Part shown: positions 53,213-62,728 of the stretch, one piece after another | Numbering within the stretch: the stretch's first letter is position 1 | Layout of the letters: each line of letters begins with the position of its first letter | Source of the DNA: Gammaproteobacteria bacterium | GTDB lineage: Bacteria > Pseudomonadota > Gammaproteobacteria > SZUA-152 | DNA length: 64,000 nucleotides | Direction of reading: 5' to 3' | Assembly: GCA_029882975.1 (NCBI GenBank) | Contig: JAOUJW010000022.1 | Location: forward strand, 1-64,000 | Program-made: the position numbers and the translations under genes | The notes under the pieces: model-generated | What the model saw: the letters and a program-made list of their open reading frames with translations, nothing else | Told to the model about the DNA's origin: nothing | Databases searched by the model: none

Positions 53213-54259
53213 TCAGCGGCTGCTGGCGAGTTTGGCTTTTACTTTTTCAATGGACGCACTGCGGTGTTTGCTTTTGACAAAATTATGCGACATTTCATAA
53301 TAGAATAACGCCTCAGTGAGATTGCCCAGTTTTTCATAGGCCAGCCCCATATTGTACGCAGCGTTACCTTTGTTCACCGAGCCCGATCGATCACTATTGA
53401 GAACATTGCGGCAGGCGTCCACCGCTTTAACAAACTGTCCTTGTGTGAGAAGTGCCATTCCCAAATTGGTCCAGGCTTTCCAGTTCTTGGGATTTTCTTT
53501 GGTGGCTTTCTTAAACGAGTTTACGGCTTTTCGGTATTGTTTGCGTTTATATTGCTTAAGTCCTTGCTCATACAAGTCCTGTGATTTGCCCGTGTTGTAG
53601 GAATTGAGCAGCTCCAGACGATAGCCGGAACTGGACTTTACTAGGCGCATTCTCGCCAACAAATCGCCACCGCTTGGTTGGCGTATATTATCGTCTTGGT
53701 TGAAAACCTTGGCTTTAAAAATGATGCCATCGGAGTCGTAGGAAATACCGCCACCGTTGGACATGACCCGTTGACCGTCTTGCAAACGTGAATTGACCCA
53801 AACCTTGACTTCGCTTTCATCAATGCGCACTACCATACCGGCATCTGAAACGACGTAAGCTTCTTGGTAGGAGTGGCCGGCATTACCACCATCCGCGTAA
53901 TCATAGATCAGAACCGTGTCATCACGTATGGCAACGAGATTGAGGAATACATAGTGGGCCGGTCCGACATAGCCGTGTTCCCACAGTTTTTGGTATGAAT
54001 TATTAACTTTACGGTACAAAGCGGCGTTCACGTAAGCCCGTTCGCACTCTCCCCGGGTTTTGTCACCCATGACAATTTTGTATCCATACAAAGCTTTATC
54101 TTCGGGTCCAATGGCTGCAAAGTCCTGTTCCACAATGCATTGGTTTTTCGCTAGGGTAGAGTCCGTTAAAAGAATCTGTGGTTTTTGCAGTGAAGTTTGA
54201 GCAAATGCACTGGTATTGAGCAAGCCCGATAGAACTAAAAATAGTAAAGGTTTGTTCAT
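53213..54259 (-). CDS. Exported TPR-domain protein
   Basis: I prefer ATG 54259 (MNKPLLFLVLSGLLNTSAFA), which starts directly with a signal peptide, giving 348 residues; a GTG at 54277 is the alternative. The middle (about 30-230) is a beta-rich domain with four cysteines and an EAYVVSDAG block that I do not recognise. The C-terminal third holds three TPR units (YEQGLKQYKRKQYRKAVNSF, WKAWTNLGMALLTQGQF, AYNMGLAYEKLGNLTEAL). Probably periplasmic and involved in protein assembly or interaction. It stands as a single leftward gene. Confidence 0.83.
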   Translation of the reverse strand: MNKPLLFLVLSGLLNTSAFAQTSLQKPQILLTDSTLAKNQCIVEQDFAAIGPEDKALYGYKIVMGDKTRGECERAYVNAALYRKVNNSYQKLWEHGYVGPAHYVFLNLVAIRDDTVLIYDYADGGNAGHSYQEAYVVSDAGMVVRIDESEVKVWVNSRLQDGQRVMSNGGGISYDSDGIIFKAKVFNQDDNIRQPSGGDLLARMRLVKSSSGYRLELLNSYNTGKSQDLYEQGLKQYKRKQYRKAVNSFKKATKENPKNWKAWTNLGMALLTQGQFVKAVDACRNVLNSDRSGSVNKGNAAYNMGLAYEKLGNLTEALFYYEMSHNFVKSKHRSASIEKVKAKLASSR

Positions 54260-54453
54260 GATCGACCGGTTTGGCACTCAAAATTAAGAATTACTAACCA
54301 CTATCGGCACAGCTATGGAAGTATTGAGGGTTTATCGTTAGTCCGTATGATGAGGGTTTGAATGATCTATTACAGTTATATCCAGCTGTGAGAAATAAAT
54401 GTAAGTCTATGTTATATATAGAAAATATAATTTGGCTCTAATTGAAAAAAGAT

Positions 54454-54480
54454 GCAACCTTTTTCACGGATTTTTCGTTC
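54454..54480 (+). promoter_or_regulatory. Candidate ECF-type promoter
   Basis: GCAACCTTTTT (54454-54464) followed, with a spacer of about 16 bases from the AACC core, by CGTTC (54476-54480) matches the general ECF pattern (AAC in the -35, CGT in the -10). It lies 30 bases before the beta-propeller gene, in the cluster that encodes an ECF sigma factor, suggesting autoregulation. Confidence 0.5.
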
Positions 54481-54511
54481 TTATTGATATACTGATTCAA
54501 GGGGACCGGAC

Positions 54512-56830
54512 ATGGGAATATTGGGGGGCACAATGATACCTAGAGCAAAAACCAGGCAAACCAGAGCTAAAACCATTCGTAACAGTATCACGGCTTGTAT
54601 TGTGGCCGGCACAGCATTGCTGCTGTTGTCCTGTGACGATTCTAAAACAAGTACAAAAAACCCGACGAAATTGCCAATGTCCATATTGGCTCTTCAGCAA
54701 CCTGAAAATTGTGATTCGCTCAAATCCTATGTTTCTCGTTCCATTTTAAAACGCAATACCACTATCTATCGACATTTATCTTACTGTTACGACATGATCG
54801 CGAACCCGATGATTGGGGCTCCTGAAGCTTCTCCCGTTACTGGAGGAACTGCAGGAGGAACCTTAGCGGATCGGGCACCTGACGGTGTTTCCGATACCAA
54901 TAACCAGGAGGTTGGCGTTAACGAAAGTGATATAGTAAAAGCAGACGCTAACGGTTTTATGTATATGTTAACCGGGAGACACTTGGTGGTGGCTAAAGGA
55001 TTTCCGCCGACTGAGTTGAGCACTTTAAAAGAAGTAGACCTGGGTTTACATGGTACCCATTTATTCCTGGATAAGGCCAACCAACGAGCGATCGTTTTAG
55101 GGATGAATGATCAGCCATTTTATATCGGAACCCCATCTCCGTCGGATGGCATTGCCATTCGTCAACCCATGGTACCGGATGAGACTGCAATTCTGTTTTT
55201 CGATGTCAGTACACCGGAAAACCCAACATTGATCGAACACATTAATGTTGCTGCCTATCTGCAAACCGGGAGACGCATTGACGAAAGGCTACATTTGGTC
55301 TTGCGAGAATACATCAGTCCACAAGCTCTTTATAACGACCCCGGTTTCTGGACGCTACGGCAAGCCTTTTGGGATAACGTCAGACAATTGCAATGCAGTG
55401 ATCCCAATTTAACGGTGGCGGAAATAGAAGCGAATGAAAAGGTAGTTCAAGCCAAAATGGATTTGGCTGCCCATATTGATACTCTGGTGGCAGATATGAG
55501 CGACGCGGAGTTAGTTCCCAAAGCGACCCGAGTGAGTGCGGCAGGTATCACCGAAGAAATCCCATTCTTGTCCTGTCCTGATATTCAACACCCTGGTGTG
55601 GAGTCTAACCTGGGTTTACAAATAGTAGCCAGTGTCAATACCGATGGCAGCAATTTAGGGGCCACAGCCATCGTAAACAGTTCCTGGCAAGCTTATGCCA
55701 GCAGCGACCATTTGTATCTGGCTGCCAGCAGTCGTAACTGGTGGTGGCCGATGGAAGGCAATGACACTAAGTCACAAACGGCTATCTACAAGTTTCGTAT
55801 ATCGCCCGATCAAAAACCCCAATTCAGCGCAATGGGTACGGTGCCGGGTGTGACCCTGAACCAATTTAGTTTCAGTGAGCACAACGGCTATTTGAGAGTT
55901 GCAACAACTGAGGATGATTGGATACAACAAGACGGTGTATGGCAACGAGTGCAACAAAATGACGTGTTTGTATTGTCGCAAGCCAACACCGGTACGGCTG
56001 GAACGATGACCATACACGGTGAGTTGCGAGGATTGGCTCCGGGCGAGACCATTCATAGTTCCCGATTTATCGGCGACAAAGGCTACATAGTGACTTTCCG
56101 AAATATTGATCCCTTGTTTAGCCTGGACTTAAGTGATCCGGCTAATCCGCAAAAAAGAGGTGAGCTGCATATTCCCGGTGTGAGTACTTACATCCATCCC
56201 TACGACGAAAATCATTTAATTACCGCGGGGCGAGGTCAAGAAGGTACTCGACTCACGGGAATGCAATTGCAATTGTTTGATGTTTCCGATATGGACAATC
56301 CTGCCTTGTTGCATAGATATACTCCCGGATCAAATACCAATTGGGTATGGAGCGAAGCCCAATATAACCACTTGGCTTTCAACTTCTACAAACCTCGGGA
56401 TTTATTGGCAATACCGGTGTCTTATTCGGATTCGCAATTGGTTTTTAATGGAATAATGGCATTTAACGTATCACCACAAAACGGATTTACCCTATTGGGT
56501 CAAGTGGATCACGCGGACCTTGTTAGAGAATATTACTGTGGTCCTGACGTGAATTTGTTACCCGGCTATAGCATCTATTGCAACGACAACAGATACTATT
56601 ATTGGGGGCCCGCACGCCGGTCTGTGATTATGACCAGCGGCGCCGAAACCTTCTTATACAGTATATCCGATGTCGGTGTGAAAGCTTCAGAAGTGAGCGA
56701 GCTGTCCACTGTTCTTGGGCGAATACTGTTTCCGCTTCAAGCCTACCCATTTTATTATCTGGGTAATGTGGGCGGATCTCCCAGTGTTCCAACTGATGGT
56801 GCGGTTGGTGGGATCGTGCCAATAATGTAG
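54512..56830 (+). CDS. Beta-propeller domain lipoprotein (Beta_propel family)
   Basis: 772 residues. Two ATG codons (54512 and 54533) both have purine-rich sites; I keep the first. The signal ends in LLLLSC, a lipobox (about Cys39 from the first ATG). The mature protein matches the family of secreted C-terminal beta-propellers (PF09826): GVNESDIVKADANGFMYML, RFIGDKGYIVTFRN(I)DPLFSLDLSDP and the SYSDSQLVFNGIMAF blocks. Archaeal and bacterial members are surface proteins of unknown ligand. It is followed by an ECF sigma gene 68 bases downstream, so it may be the target or the sensor of that system. Confidence 0.88.
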   Translation: MGILGGTMIPRAKTRQTRAKTIRNSITACIVAGTALLLLSCDDSKTSTKNPTKLPMSILALQQPENCDSLKSYVSRSILKRNTTIYRHLSYCYDMIANPMIGAPEASPVTGGTAGGTLADRAPDGVSDTNNQEVGVNESDIVKADANGFMYMLTGRHLVVAKGFPPTELSTLKEVDLGLHGTHLFLDKANQRAIVLGMNDQPFYIGTPSPSDGIAIRQPMVPDETAILFFDVSTPENPTLIEHINVAAYLQTGRRIDERLHLVLREYISPQALYNDPGFWTLRQAFWDNVRQLQCSDPNLTVAEIEANEKVVQAKMDLAAHIDTLVADMSDAELVPKATRVSAAGITEEIPFLSCPDIQHPGVESNLGLQIVASVNTDGSNLGATAIVNSSWQAYASSDHLYLAASSRNWWWPMEGNDTKSQTAIYKFRISPDQKPQFSAMGTVPGVTLNQFSFSEHNGYLRVATTEDDWIQQDGVWQRVQQNDVFVLSQANTGTAGTMTIHGELRGLAPGETIHSSRFIGDKGYIVTFRNIDPLFSLDLSDPANPQKRGELHIPGVSTYIHPYDENHLITAGRGQEGTRLTGMQLQLFDVSDMDNPALLHRYTPGSNTNWVWSEAQYNHLAFNFYKPRDLLAIPVSYSDSQLVFNGIMAFNVSPQNGFTLLGQVDHADLVREYYCGPDVNLLPGYSIYCNDNRYYYWGPARRSVIMTSGAETFLYSISDVGVKASEVSELSTVLGRILFPLQAYPFYYLGNVGGSPSVPTDGAVGGIVPIM

Positions 56831-56898
56831 CCTGACGATTTTCCCGTCCGGTGGGGAATGGTGCCGAGCGGGTTTGAATGAAAAGATAAAAGAATAAT

Positions 56899-57471
56899 AT
56901 GGCATTAACGTTTGAACAACTGGTTGAGACATACATCAACGATATGTACTCATTGGCCTTGCGGTTAACCGGTTCCAAGGAAGGCGCCGAGGACCTGGTG
57001 CAGGATGTGTTCGTGAATTTGAACATGAAGAAAATGACATTCGGTCATGTGGAAAATCCGAGAGCCTGGCTGGCGCGAATACTGTACCGAACCTTTGTGG
57101 ACCAGTGGCGCAAAGATCAGCGTTCACCGGTGACATTGATCAGCTATACGGAACAGGAAAAAACGGAGTATTGGGTAGATTCCATTGCTTGTGACGATAT
57201 TGGCCCGGAGGATGCTCTTCAGGCGGATCAGGAACAAAAGAAAGTGACCATGGCATTAAGTTTTTTGAGTAAGGAACAAAGGAACATTTTAGTGTTGCAC
57301 GATATGGAAGGCTACACGTTTGCAGAAATTGAAAAAATAACCGGCATTTCTATCGGTACATTGAAGTCTCGGTTGCACCGAGGCAGGGACAAGTTACTGG
57401 GTAAATTGAAAGGTGTAGTGGTTCATAGAGGTAAAAATCTTCGCAAGGAAACCAGTGGCAATGAAAATTAA
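56899..57471 (+). CDS. ECF-type RNA polymerase sigma factor
   Basis: 190 residues. Region 2 (about 1-80) shows the typical DMYSLALRLTGSKEGAEDLVQDVFVNL and PRAWLARILYRTFVDQWRK. Region 4 (about 125-180) has LSKEQRNILVLHDMEGYTFAEI and the helix-turn-helix GTLKSRLHRGRDKL. There is no region 3, so this is an extracytoplasmic-function sigma. The next gene is its likely zinc-finger anti-sigma factor, 24 bases downstream. It probably drives the promoter upstream of the beta-propeller gene. Confidence 0.94.
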   Translation: MALTFEQLVETYINDMYSLALRLTGSKEGAEDLVQDVFVNLNMKKMTFGHVENPRAWLARILYRTFVDQWRKDQRSPVTLISYTEQEKTEYWVDSIACDDIGPEDALQADQEQKKVTMALSFLSKEQRNILVLHDMEGYTFAEIEKITGISIGTLKSRLHRGRDKLLGKLKGVVVHRGKNLRKETSGNEN

Positions 57472-57495
57472 CGGCAGGAAAGTCAAGGGGGACGC

Positions 57496-58119
57496 ATGAT
57501 GCAATGCGTGGACGCAATCGCTTTGCTTGATGATCATATTGATAGTCAATTGTCAGCGAATCAAACCACTTTGCTTAATTTCCATTTGAGTACCTGTACT
57601 CGCTGTCGTCAGGAACTGTTTCAAAGAGAAATGTTAGTGCAGCGACTCAGCGAAATGGCGTCGGTTGCCGCACCGCAACATTTGAAGGATCGCATTATAC
57701 GTCAGCGCCTGCAGAACCACCGCCAGAATGCGCGTTGGTTCTTTGGTGGTGTGGGCCTGGCGGCAACAATTATGCTGGCCGTGGTGAGTGTTTGGTTGTT
57801 GCAGCACACATTGGTTGATGCTCCTGTAGTAGTGGCAAAACAGGAAGCGAAGAATAACAATGATTTACATTTGTTGCTGCATTCAGCGCAAGGTTTGGAA
57901 GGGGTTCGGTTTTCCATTTTGGTACCAGAGTCGGTTCAACTCAAAGGCTATCCGGCGGGTACTAAAATCGCCTGGGTGGGTAAACTCAGGAAAGGTGAAA
58001 ATATTCTGACTTTACCTTTGGTATCCAAGGCGCAAAAACCTCAGGTGGTCGTGTTGAAAATTGAGCATCGGGATGCGAAAAAGGAGTACCATATTCAGTT
58101 GGCAGCCAGGACAACCTGA
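57496..58119 (+). CDS. Zinc-finger anti-sigma factor
   Basis: 207 residues. The N-terminal ZAS-type domain (about 1-75) includes the HX3CX2C motif in FHLSTCTRCRQEL, which binds zinc and clamps ECF sigma factors. One membrane helix follows (AATIMLAVVSVWLLQ, about 90-105), and a periplasmic domain of about 100 residues (SVQLKGYPAGTKIAWVGKL) would sense the signal. Its gene directly follows the sigma gene, the classic arrangement. Release of sigma may need regulated proteolysis; no dedicated protease is nearby. Confidence 0.9.
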   Translation: MMQCVDAIALLDDHIDSQLSANQTTLLNFHLSTCTRCRQELFQREMLVQRLSEMASVAAPQHLKDRIIRQRLQNHRQNARWFFGGVGLAATIMLAVVSVWLLQHTLVDAPVVVAKQEAKNNNDLHLLLHSAQGLEGVRFSILVPESVQLKGYPAGTKIAWVGKLRKGENILTLPLVSKAQKPQVVVLKIEHRDAKKEYHIQLAARTT

Positions 58120-58242
58120 GGCTTTGTTGAGGTCTGGTCAAGATCTTGTAAAGTTCTGTTAAGGTCTTGGCAAAAGCATGTTTAGCGGGCTTACTGGATT
58201 TGATAGGATTTGCAGATAGATGAAGACAGTTAGAATGAGTTA
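58120..58242. other. Short intergenic region with repeated AAGRTCTTG
   Basis: About 120 bases with two AAG(A/G)TCTTG copies (near 58140 and 58162). No terminator seen, so the transcript may continue. Confidence 0.35.
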
Positions 58243-58536
58243 ATGAAGATGGTAAATCAAAATAGAAGATACACCGAGTGGCTTAAGGCAGCGACCCTGA
58301 TAGCCCTGTTATGCAGTGGCCAACTGTTAGCTGCGGATTTGGACGACGTCACCATGCGGGTTATCGGATTGGAGGAAATTCCCGGTGACTCATTTAAAAT
58401 CGAAATACCCCATTCGGCCATTGATGAAATGGCCACCATCAGTGAATTGAAAGGCGCTGTACCCGGAAGGCAAATAGAGGATGCTCTTATAACTTCACCC
58501 ATAACAGGGGGTACCGTTCCACCACCGCAAGAATAG
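58243..58536 (+). CDS. Small exported hypothetical protein
   Basis: 97 residues with a signal peptide (WLKAATLIALLCSGQLLAAD). The mature part is acidic, about 70 residues, with VTMRVIGLEEIPGDSFKIEI and a Pro-rich C-terminus. ATG 58249 is an alternative start and there is no strong Shine-Dalgarno. Family not recognised. Its place between the anti-sigma gene and the TPR/barrel gene suggests membership of the same stress or surface regulon. Confidence 0.7.
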   Translation: MKMVNQNRRYTEWLKAATLIALLCSGQLLAADLDDVTMRVIGLEEIPGDSFKIEIPHSAIDEMATISELKGAVPGRQIEDALITSPITGGTVPPPQE

Positions 58537-58578
58537 CTAGTTGAGAATCACGAAAATAATAAATGTACTGCAATAGAA

Positions 58579-59874
58579 GTGGACTGTCCTCTGAGAATTA
58601 AACGCATATCCCAACTGTTTTTTATCATTAGCATACACTTTTGCGGTATGCCCGGCCTATTGTACGCTCAAGATCGTTCTACAGTATATCCCAAATACAG
58701 TTCTGCGGCAGAAGAGGTCTTTAGTCAAGGATTGGAATTCTTTAAGGTAAAGGACTATAGCTCTGCAAAAACAGCATTTGAGAAAGCACGCGATATGGGG
58801 TTGAATAACTCAAGGCTGTTTTACAACCTCGGTGTTACCCACTACAAACTGGAAAATTATCAACAGGCCTATGATGCGTTCCAGCTTGCCTTGAATCTGG
58901 AAGAGATGCGTTTCCTGGCACACTATAATAGCGCCTTGAGTGCGGAAAAACTGCAGCAAACAAAATCAGCTTTGGATCAATTGGTTTTGGCAAAAAATTA
59001 TGCCCATAGCGTGAGTCAAAAAGAACTATTGCGCCGTTTGCAAAATCGTTTGGGTATATCGGAAACCTTTTCGTTGTCACATATGAGTATATTCTCCTAT
59101 GGATACAGCGATAATGTGGCTTTTGCCAACGAAGACGTGGTGGCGAGCAGCGAATCCAAAGATCACTACTTTTCCTTGTCAGGAAGTGTCGGTTTACAGT
59201 CACGGTGGGGGTTAGGGGCCAATTTTCGTTATTTATTGCATCGCTATAGAGATATGGAGGCATATGATTATGACGATGGCAGCGCCGAACTAGCTTATTC
59301 GGGGCAAACCAAATCATTTCAATACCATAGTTCTTTGGATCTGAAGCGGGACTACCTGGGAGGTGATACTTTTACCGACCGTTACAGCGTAAGAGCCGGT
59401 GCGACCACTATTGTTTCAAGTACATCAGCGGGATTAAGCATGAGCTACGTTAAGGTTAAGCCCTTACAGACTAACTATTCATATTTAAAAGGCAATTCAC
59501 AAAAGCTCAATTTGTTTATGCACTACAATCAAAATTGGCGCGCCGCTTATGAGGTCGAGGAAAACGAACGACTTAACAGTACTACAGTAAACGCATCACC
59601 CACGCGCAACAAGTTGTTGTTGTCCTTTCATCCAACCATAGGTAAAAAAAGCCGATTAAAGTTGGAGTTCAGCGCCAGAGAAAGCGAATTTTCCTCTATA
59701 GACAGTCTGTCCGCCAGGAGTGACCGTCAGCGTAAAGCCAGTGCAGAGTTTGTCTATGCTGTCAGTCCGCGATCATCACTGATTGTGGTTTGTGCCCGCT
59801 TGGTCAATGAGTCTACCGATCCCTTTTTCAACTTCGATACAACCCATATATCTTTGGGTTTGGTTGTGCGTTGA
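58579..59874 (+). CDS. Outer-membrane TPR/beta-barrel protein
   Basis: 431 residues from GTG 58579. A signal peptide (ISQLFFIISIHFCGMPGLLYA) leads to about three TPR units (FSQGLEFFKVKDYSSAKTAF, LFYNLGVTHYKLENYQQAYD, LAHYNSALSAEKLQQTKSAL). A region of about 270 residues rich in alternating aromatic/polar strands follows (SMSIFSYGYSDNVAF ... THISLGLVVR) and looks like an outer-membrane barrel. The periplasmic TPR plus barrel layout recalls surface-lipoprotein assembly modifiers and poly-glucosamine exporters, but the match is only architectural. It ends the ECF cluster. Confidence 0.8.
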   Translation: MDCPLRIKRISQLFFIISIHFCGMPGLLYAQDRSTVYPKYSSAAEEVFSQGLEFFKVKDYSSAKTAFEKARDMGLNNSRLFYNLGVTHYKLENYQQAYDAFQLALNLEEMRFLAHYNSALSAEKLQQTKSALDQLVLAKNYAHSVSQKELLRRLQNRLGISETFSLSHMSIFSYGYSDNVAFANEDVVASSESKDHYFSLSGSVGLQSRWGLGANFRYLLHRYRDMEAYDYDDGSAELAYSGQTKSFQYHSSLDLKRDYLGGDTFTDRYSVRAGATTIVSSTSAGLSMSYVKVKPLQTNYSYLKGNSQKLNLFMHYNQNWRAAYEVEENERLNSTTVNASPTRNKLLLSFHPTIGKKSRLKLEFSARESEFSSIDSLSARSDRQRKASAEFVYAVSPRSSLIVVCARLVNESTDPFFNFDTTHISLGLVVR

Positions 59875-59888
59875 TTGGCGTTTGGCGG

Positions 59889-60698
59889 CTAAGATTTCTT
59901 GGCTGTCACCAGTAAATACTGATGCGGCATAAGCAAACGACCTTCCTTGATAAAATCCCGAGCAAACTGCGCCATCTCATCCCGAATTTCTCCTCTTTGG
60001 TCATCGGGCAGGGCGTCATATTGGACTTTGAGAATCTCTGAAGCTTCGACTGTATCCCAATAGGCGTCAAAGGATTCGAAATTATAGTTAAACTCCCTTT
60101 TCTCAATGGTGAAATCCTTGAATCCCGCTTCCACCAAAAGATTTTCCATGGCGCCGGGTACTCCCAGTGAAGTGACCTTATCCAGTGGGGGATGAAATTC
60201 GGTGGCAATGCGATTCTTGAAAACGGAGTAAATCCAATACATGGTCAGCATGGTTTCGGGAGTACTCCATACGGTTAGAGCAGCAGTGCCCTGTGGTTTT
60301 AGCACTCGATGTATTTCTCGCAATCCTTGCAGCGGGTCTTGAAATAACATAACGCCAAAACGACATAAGACGCGATCAAAAGATTCATTTTCGAATGTGA
60401 GTGCTTCAGCGGGCATAGTTTGAAAACTAATGTTTTTCAAACCCTCTTTTTCTACTTTACCCTGAGCCACTCCGACCATGCCGGCTGCCGAATCGGTTCC
60501 TGTAATGGTAACGCTTCCGGCGGTTTGCCGGGCCAGGGTGAGCGCCGGTTCGCCGGTTCCGGAGGCGACATCCAATATATTATCCCCCGGCTGGGCATCC
60601 AACTGCGCCAACACGGCATTACCCACTGGTTCGATGTGAGGTATCCACAAATCGAATTTTTCAGCCATTAAATGCCAGTCTATTTGTGCCGTGCTCAT
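59889..60698 (-). CDS. Class I SAM-dependent methyltransferase (UbiE-like)
   Basis: 269 residues. Motif I reads NILDVASGTGEPALTLARQT and the post-motif region has FDRVLCRFGVMLFQDPLQGL, LKPQGTAALTVW and a C-terminal helical part. This fits Methyltransf_11/UbiE-like enzymes that act on small molecules. The substrate cannot be told from sequence. It is transcribed towards the ECF cluster, ending 14 bases from the end of the barrel gene. No pathway partners nearby. Confidence 0.88.
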   Translation of the reverse strand: MSTAQIDWHLMAEKFDLWIPHIEPVGNAVLAQLDAQPGDNILDVASGTGEPALTLARQTAGSVTITGTDSAAGMVGVAQGKVEKEGLKNISFQTMPAEALTFENESFDRVLCRFGVMLFQDPLQGLREIHRVLKPQGTAALTVWSTPETMLTMYWIYSVFKNRIATEFHPPLDKVTSLGVPGAMENLLVEAGFKDFTIEKREFNYNFESFDAYWDTVEASEILKVQYDALPDDQRGEIRDEMAQFARDFIKEGRLLMPHQYLLVTAKKS

Positions 60699-60930
60699 GT
60701 TTTGGATACCTCGGTTAAGAAAACAGGCGAATTATACAGAGTTTTAAACTTGTCATGTAAAGTGCAGGTGTCGTAGCTCAGAGTATAGTCTATAAATAAC
60801 ATTAATAAAATTAATTAAGTCATTGTAATCGAGATTGAAAACATGCTGATTATGGCGGTCGGATATTTTTAAAGCTTGAGTGTTTATTGTCGATATAGCT
60901 GGAGGGTTTAAGGAATAAAATCGATTAATC
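60699..60930. promoter_or_regulatory. Divergent promoter region
   Basis: About 230 AT-rich bases between the divergent methyltransferase and kinase genes, presumably carrying both promoters. No specific boxes can be named. Confidence 0.4.
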
Positions 60931-62421
60931 ATGTCTGTGACCACAATATTTCAGACTTCCACCAAAATAATAGAGTCGGGTAAAGAGGCATTACGTCATG
61001 CTCCGCTCATGGTGCAAAAACCACAAGTGGCTTTACTGTGGTTGAAAACGGCTCGGTCCGCACAAATTTCACTGCTGGCCATAATGCTCATCATGCCTGC
61101 TTTGGTTCCTAATATAATTACAAGCGCGTGGAATACGGTGTCGCCCCCAGAGCAACCTCGAGGCGCAATTTCGCGTATTTCCAATTTCTTTGATCGTATG
61201 CAGGGTAGCAGTACCACAGCAGAGCATCAATCTGACGAACGCAAGGCCACTGTGCAGACCATTTTGTGGTCAGGTTCTGCTTTATTAGTCATTGCATTGC
61301 TTTGCTTGCATATTCCTAATGCGGTTCAAGCTGCCACAGGTATTGCTGCAGAAAAAGAGCGGGAGGCGGATGAGCGGTTGGGACGACAATCTAAAGAAAG
61401 TGTGTTGTTGTACCAAAGTGCTTTGGAGTTTTGCACTTTGCCAGAACAAATACAGCGCTTACAAGGTAAATTACTGGCATTGAAATCGGAAAGTGCTGAG
61501 ACCACAGGACTCCTAACTTCTGAAACTAAAGTAAACGGCGTTTCGGAGCAACAGTTGCAAAACACGGCATACGTAAGCCCGGAGACAGAGCCACATAGCG
61601 ACAGTTCGAGCCTGTCTACCCGTTATCGGGTCAATAAGCTTCTAGGAAAAGGCGCAATGGGGTATGTGTACTTAGCTTATGACACAGTGTTGGATCGTAA
61701 TGTCGCGATAAAGCAATTATCTCCGCAATTGTGTGATGACGAACAATTCATTGGTCGGTTTAAGCAGGAAGCCAAAGCTTTGGCAAAATTGAGTCATCCA
61801 AATATCGTTCAGGTATATGACTTGGTGGAGGATGCGGAAAATACTTGGATAGTAATGGAATTTGTTGAAGGTGACGAGTTGGCCAAACGGTTTACTCCGG
61901 GTAAACCATTGGAATTTAAATTTGCATTGGATGTCGCCAAACAAATCAGTCAGGCTTTGGAGTATGCGCACAGCCAAGGTGTTGTACACCGCGATTTTAA
62001 ACCGGAGAATGTAATGCTTACACCGGAAAACAAAGTCAAGATTATGGATTTTGGATTGGCGCGCTATACCCATTCATCCGGCCTAACCCAGGTAGGTACA
62101 ATCATGGGGTCGCCTGCATATATGAGTCCGGAGCAGGCTTCCGGAAAAGAAGTGGATTATCGCACGGATATTTATGCTTTTGGTGTTACGATGTATGTTA
62201 TGTTCAGCGGTGTTATGCCATTTTATGGTGATATGCAAAGTGTCATTGCGCAACATCTTACCGCCGAGCCGCTTCCTCCCAAAAAACACAACAAACTATT
62301 ACCTAAAGCGGTGGAACGAGTCATATTAAATATGCTGGAAAAGACGCCGGAAAACCGTCCTGGATCTATGCAAGAGATTTACAAAAGTCTATTGTCCGTG
62401 GCAACAAAAAAATCCGCCTGA
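60931..62421 (+). CDS. Membrane-anchored Ser/Thr protein kinase
   Basis: 496 residues. Two N-terminal membrane helices (about 46-64 and 111-128) flank a loop of about 45 residues. A helical linker follows (about 140-210), then a Hanks-type kinase domain (about 231-490): GKGAMGYVYLAYD, Lys261 in VAIKQL, HRDFKPEN with Asp355, DFGLAR (373-378) and GSPAYMSPEQ. All catalytic residues are present. The kinase lies C-terminal to the membrane segments, the reverse of most bacterial receptor kinases. It could be the missing threonine kinase for TagH, but it is 60 kb away from it and nothing links them directly. Confidence 0.93.
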   Translation: MSVTTIFQTSTKIIESGKEALRHAPLMVQKPQVALLWLKTARSAQISLLAIMLIMPALVPNIITSAWNTVSPPEQPRGAISRISNFFDRMQGSSTTAEHQSDERKATVQTILWSGSALLVIALLCLHIPNAVQAATGIAAEKEREADERLGRQSKESVLLYQSALEFCTLPEQIQRLQGKLLALKSESAETTGLLTSETKVNGVSEQQLQNTAYVSPETEPHSDSSSLSTRYRVNKLLGKGAMGYVYLAYDTVLDRNVAIKQLSPQLCDDEQFIGRFKQEAKALAKLSHPNIVQVYDLVEDAENTWIVMEFVEGDELAKRFTPGKPLEFKFALDVAKQISQALEYAHSQGVVHRDFKPENVMLTPENKVKIMDFGLARYTHSSGLTQVGTIMGSPAYMSPEQASGKEVDYRTDIYAFGVTMYVMFSGVMPFYGDMQSVIAQHLTAEPLPPKKHNKLLPKAVERVILNMLEKTPENRPGSMQEIYKSLLSVATKKSA

Positions 62422-62728
62422 ATACCTACCATTTGAACGTCTTTTCGCTGTGGTTGGCCGAAAGAGGATGTGCCTAAGCCGGTACATTTGCGTCCACTTT
62501 GTAAAAATGGGGAAAAATACCGAGAAAATTGCCATATTTTGTCTTTCAACAGCACATCGGCTGGCAATTCCCTGTTGAAAAAACTACAATTAGCCGTCTT
62601 TAGTCACGTGACTCTAATTATTACACGCTTTTCGCCTACGTGATTGCCAAGCGAAGGGTAAGCAACACGATCCGTGTGGAATACCCATCGCGTCTAAACA
62701 ATAGCGTTCAATCATTGCGCTATTACGC

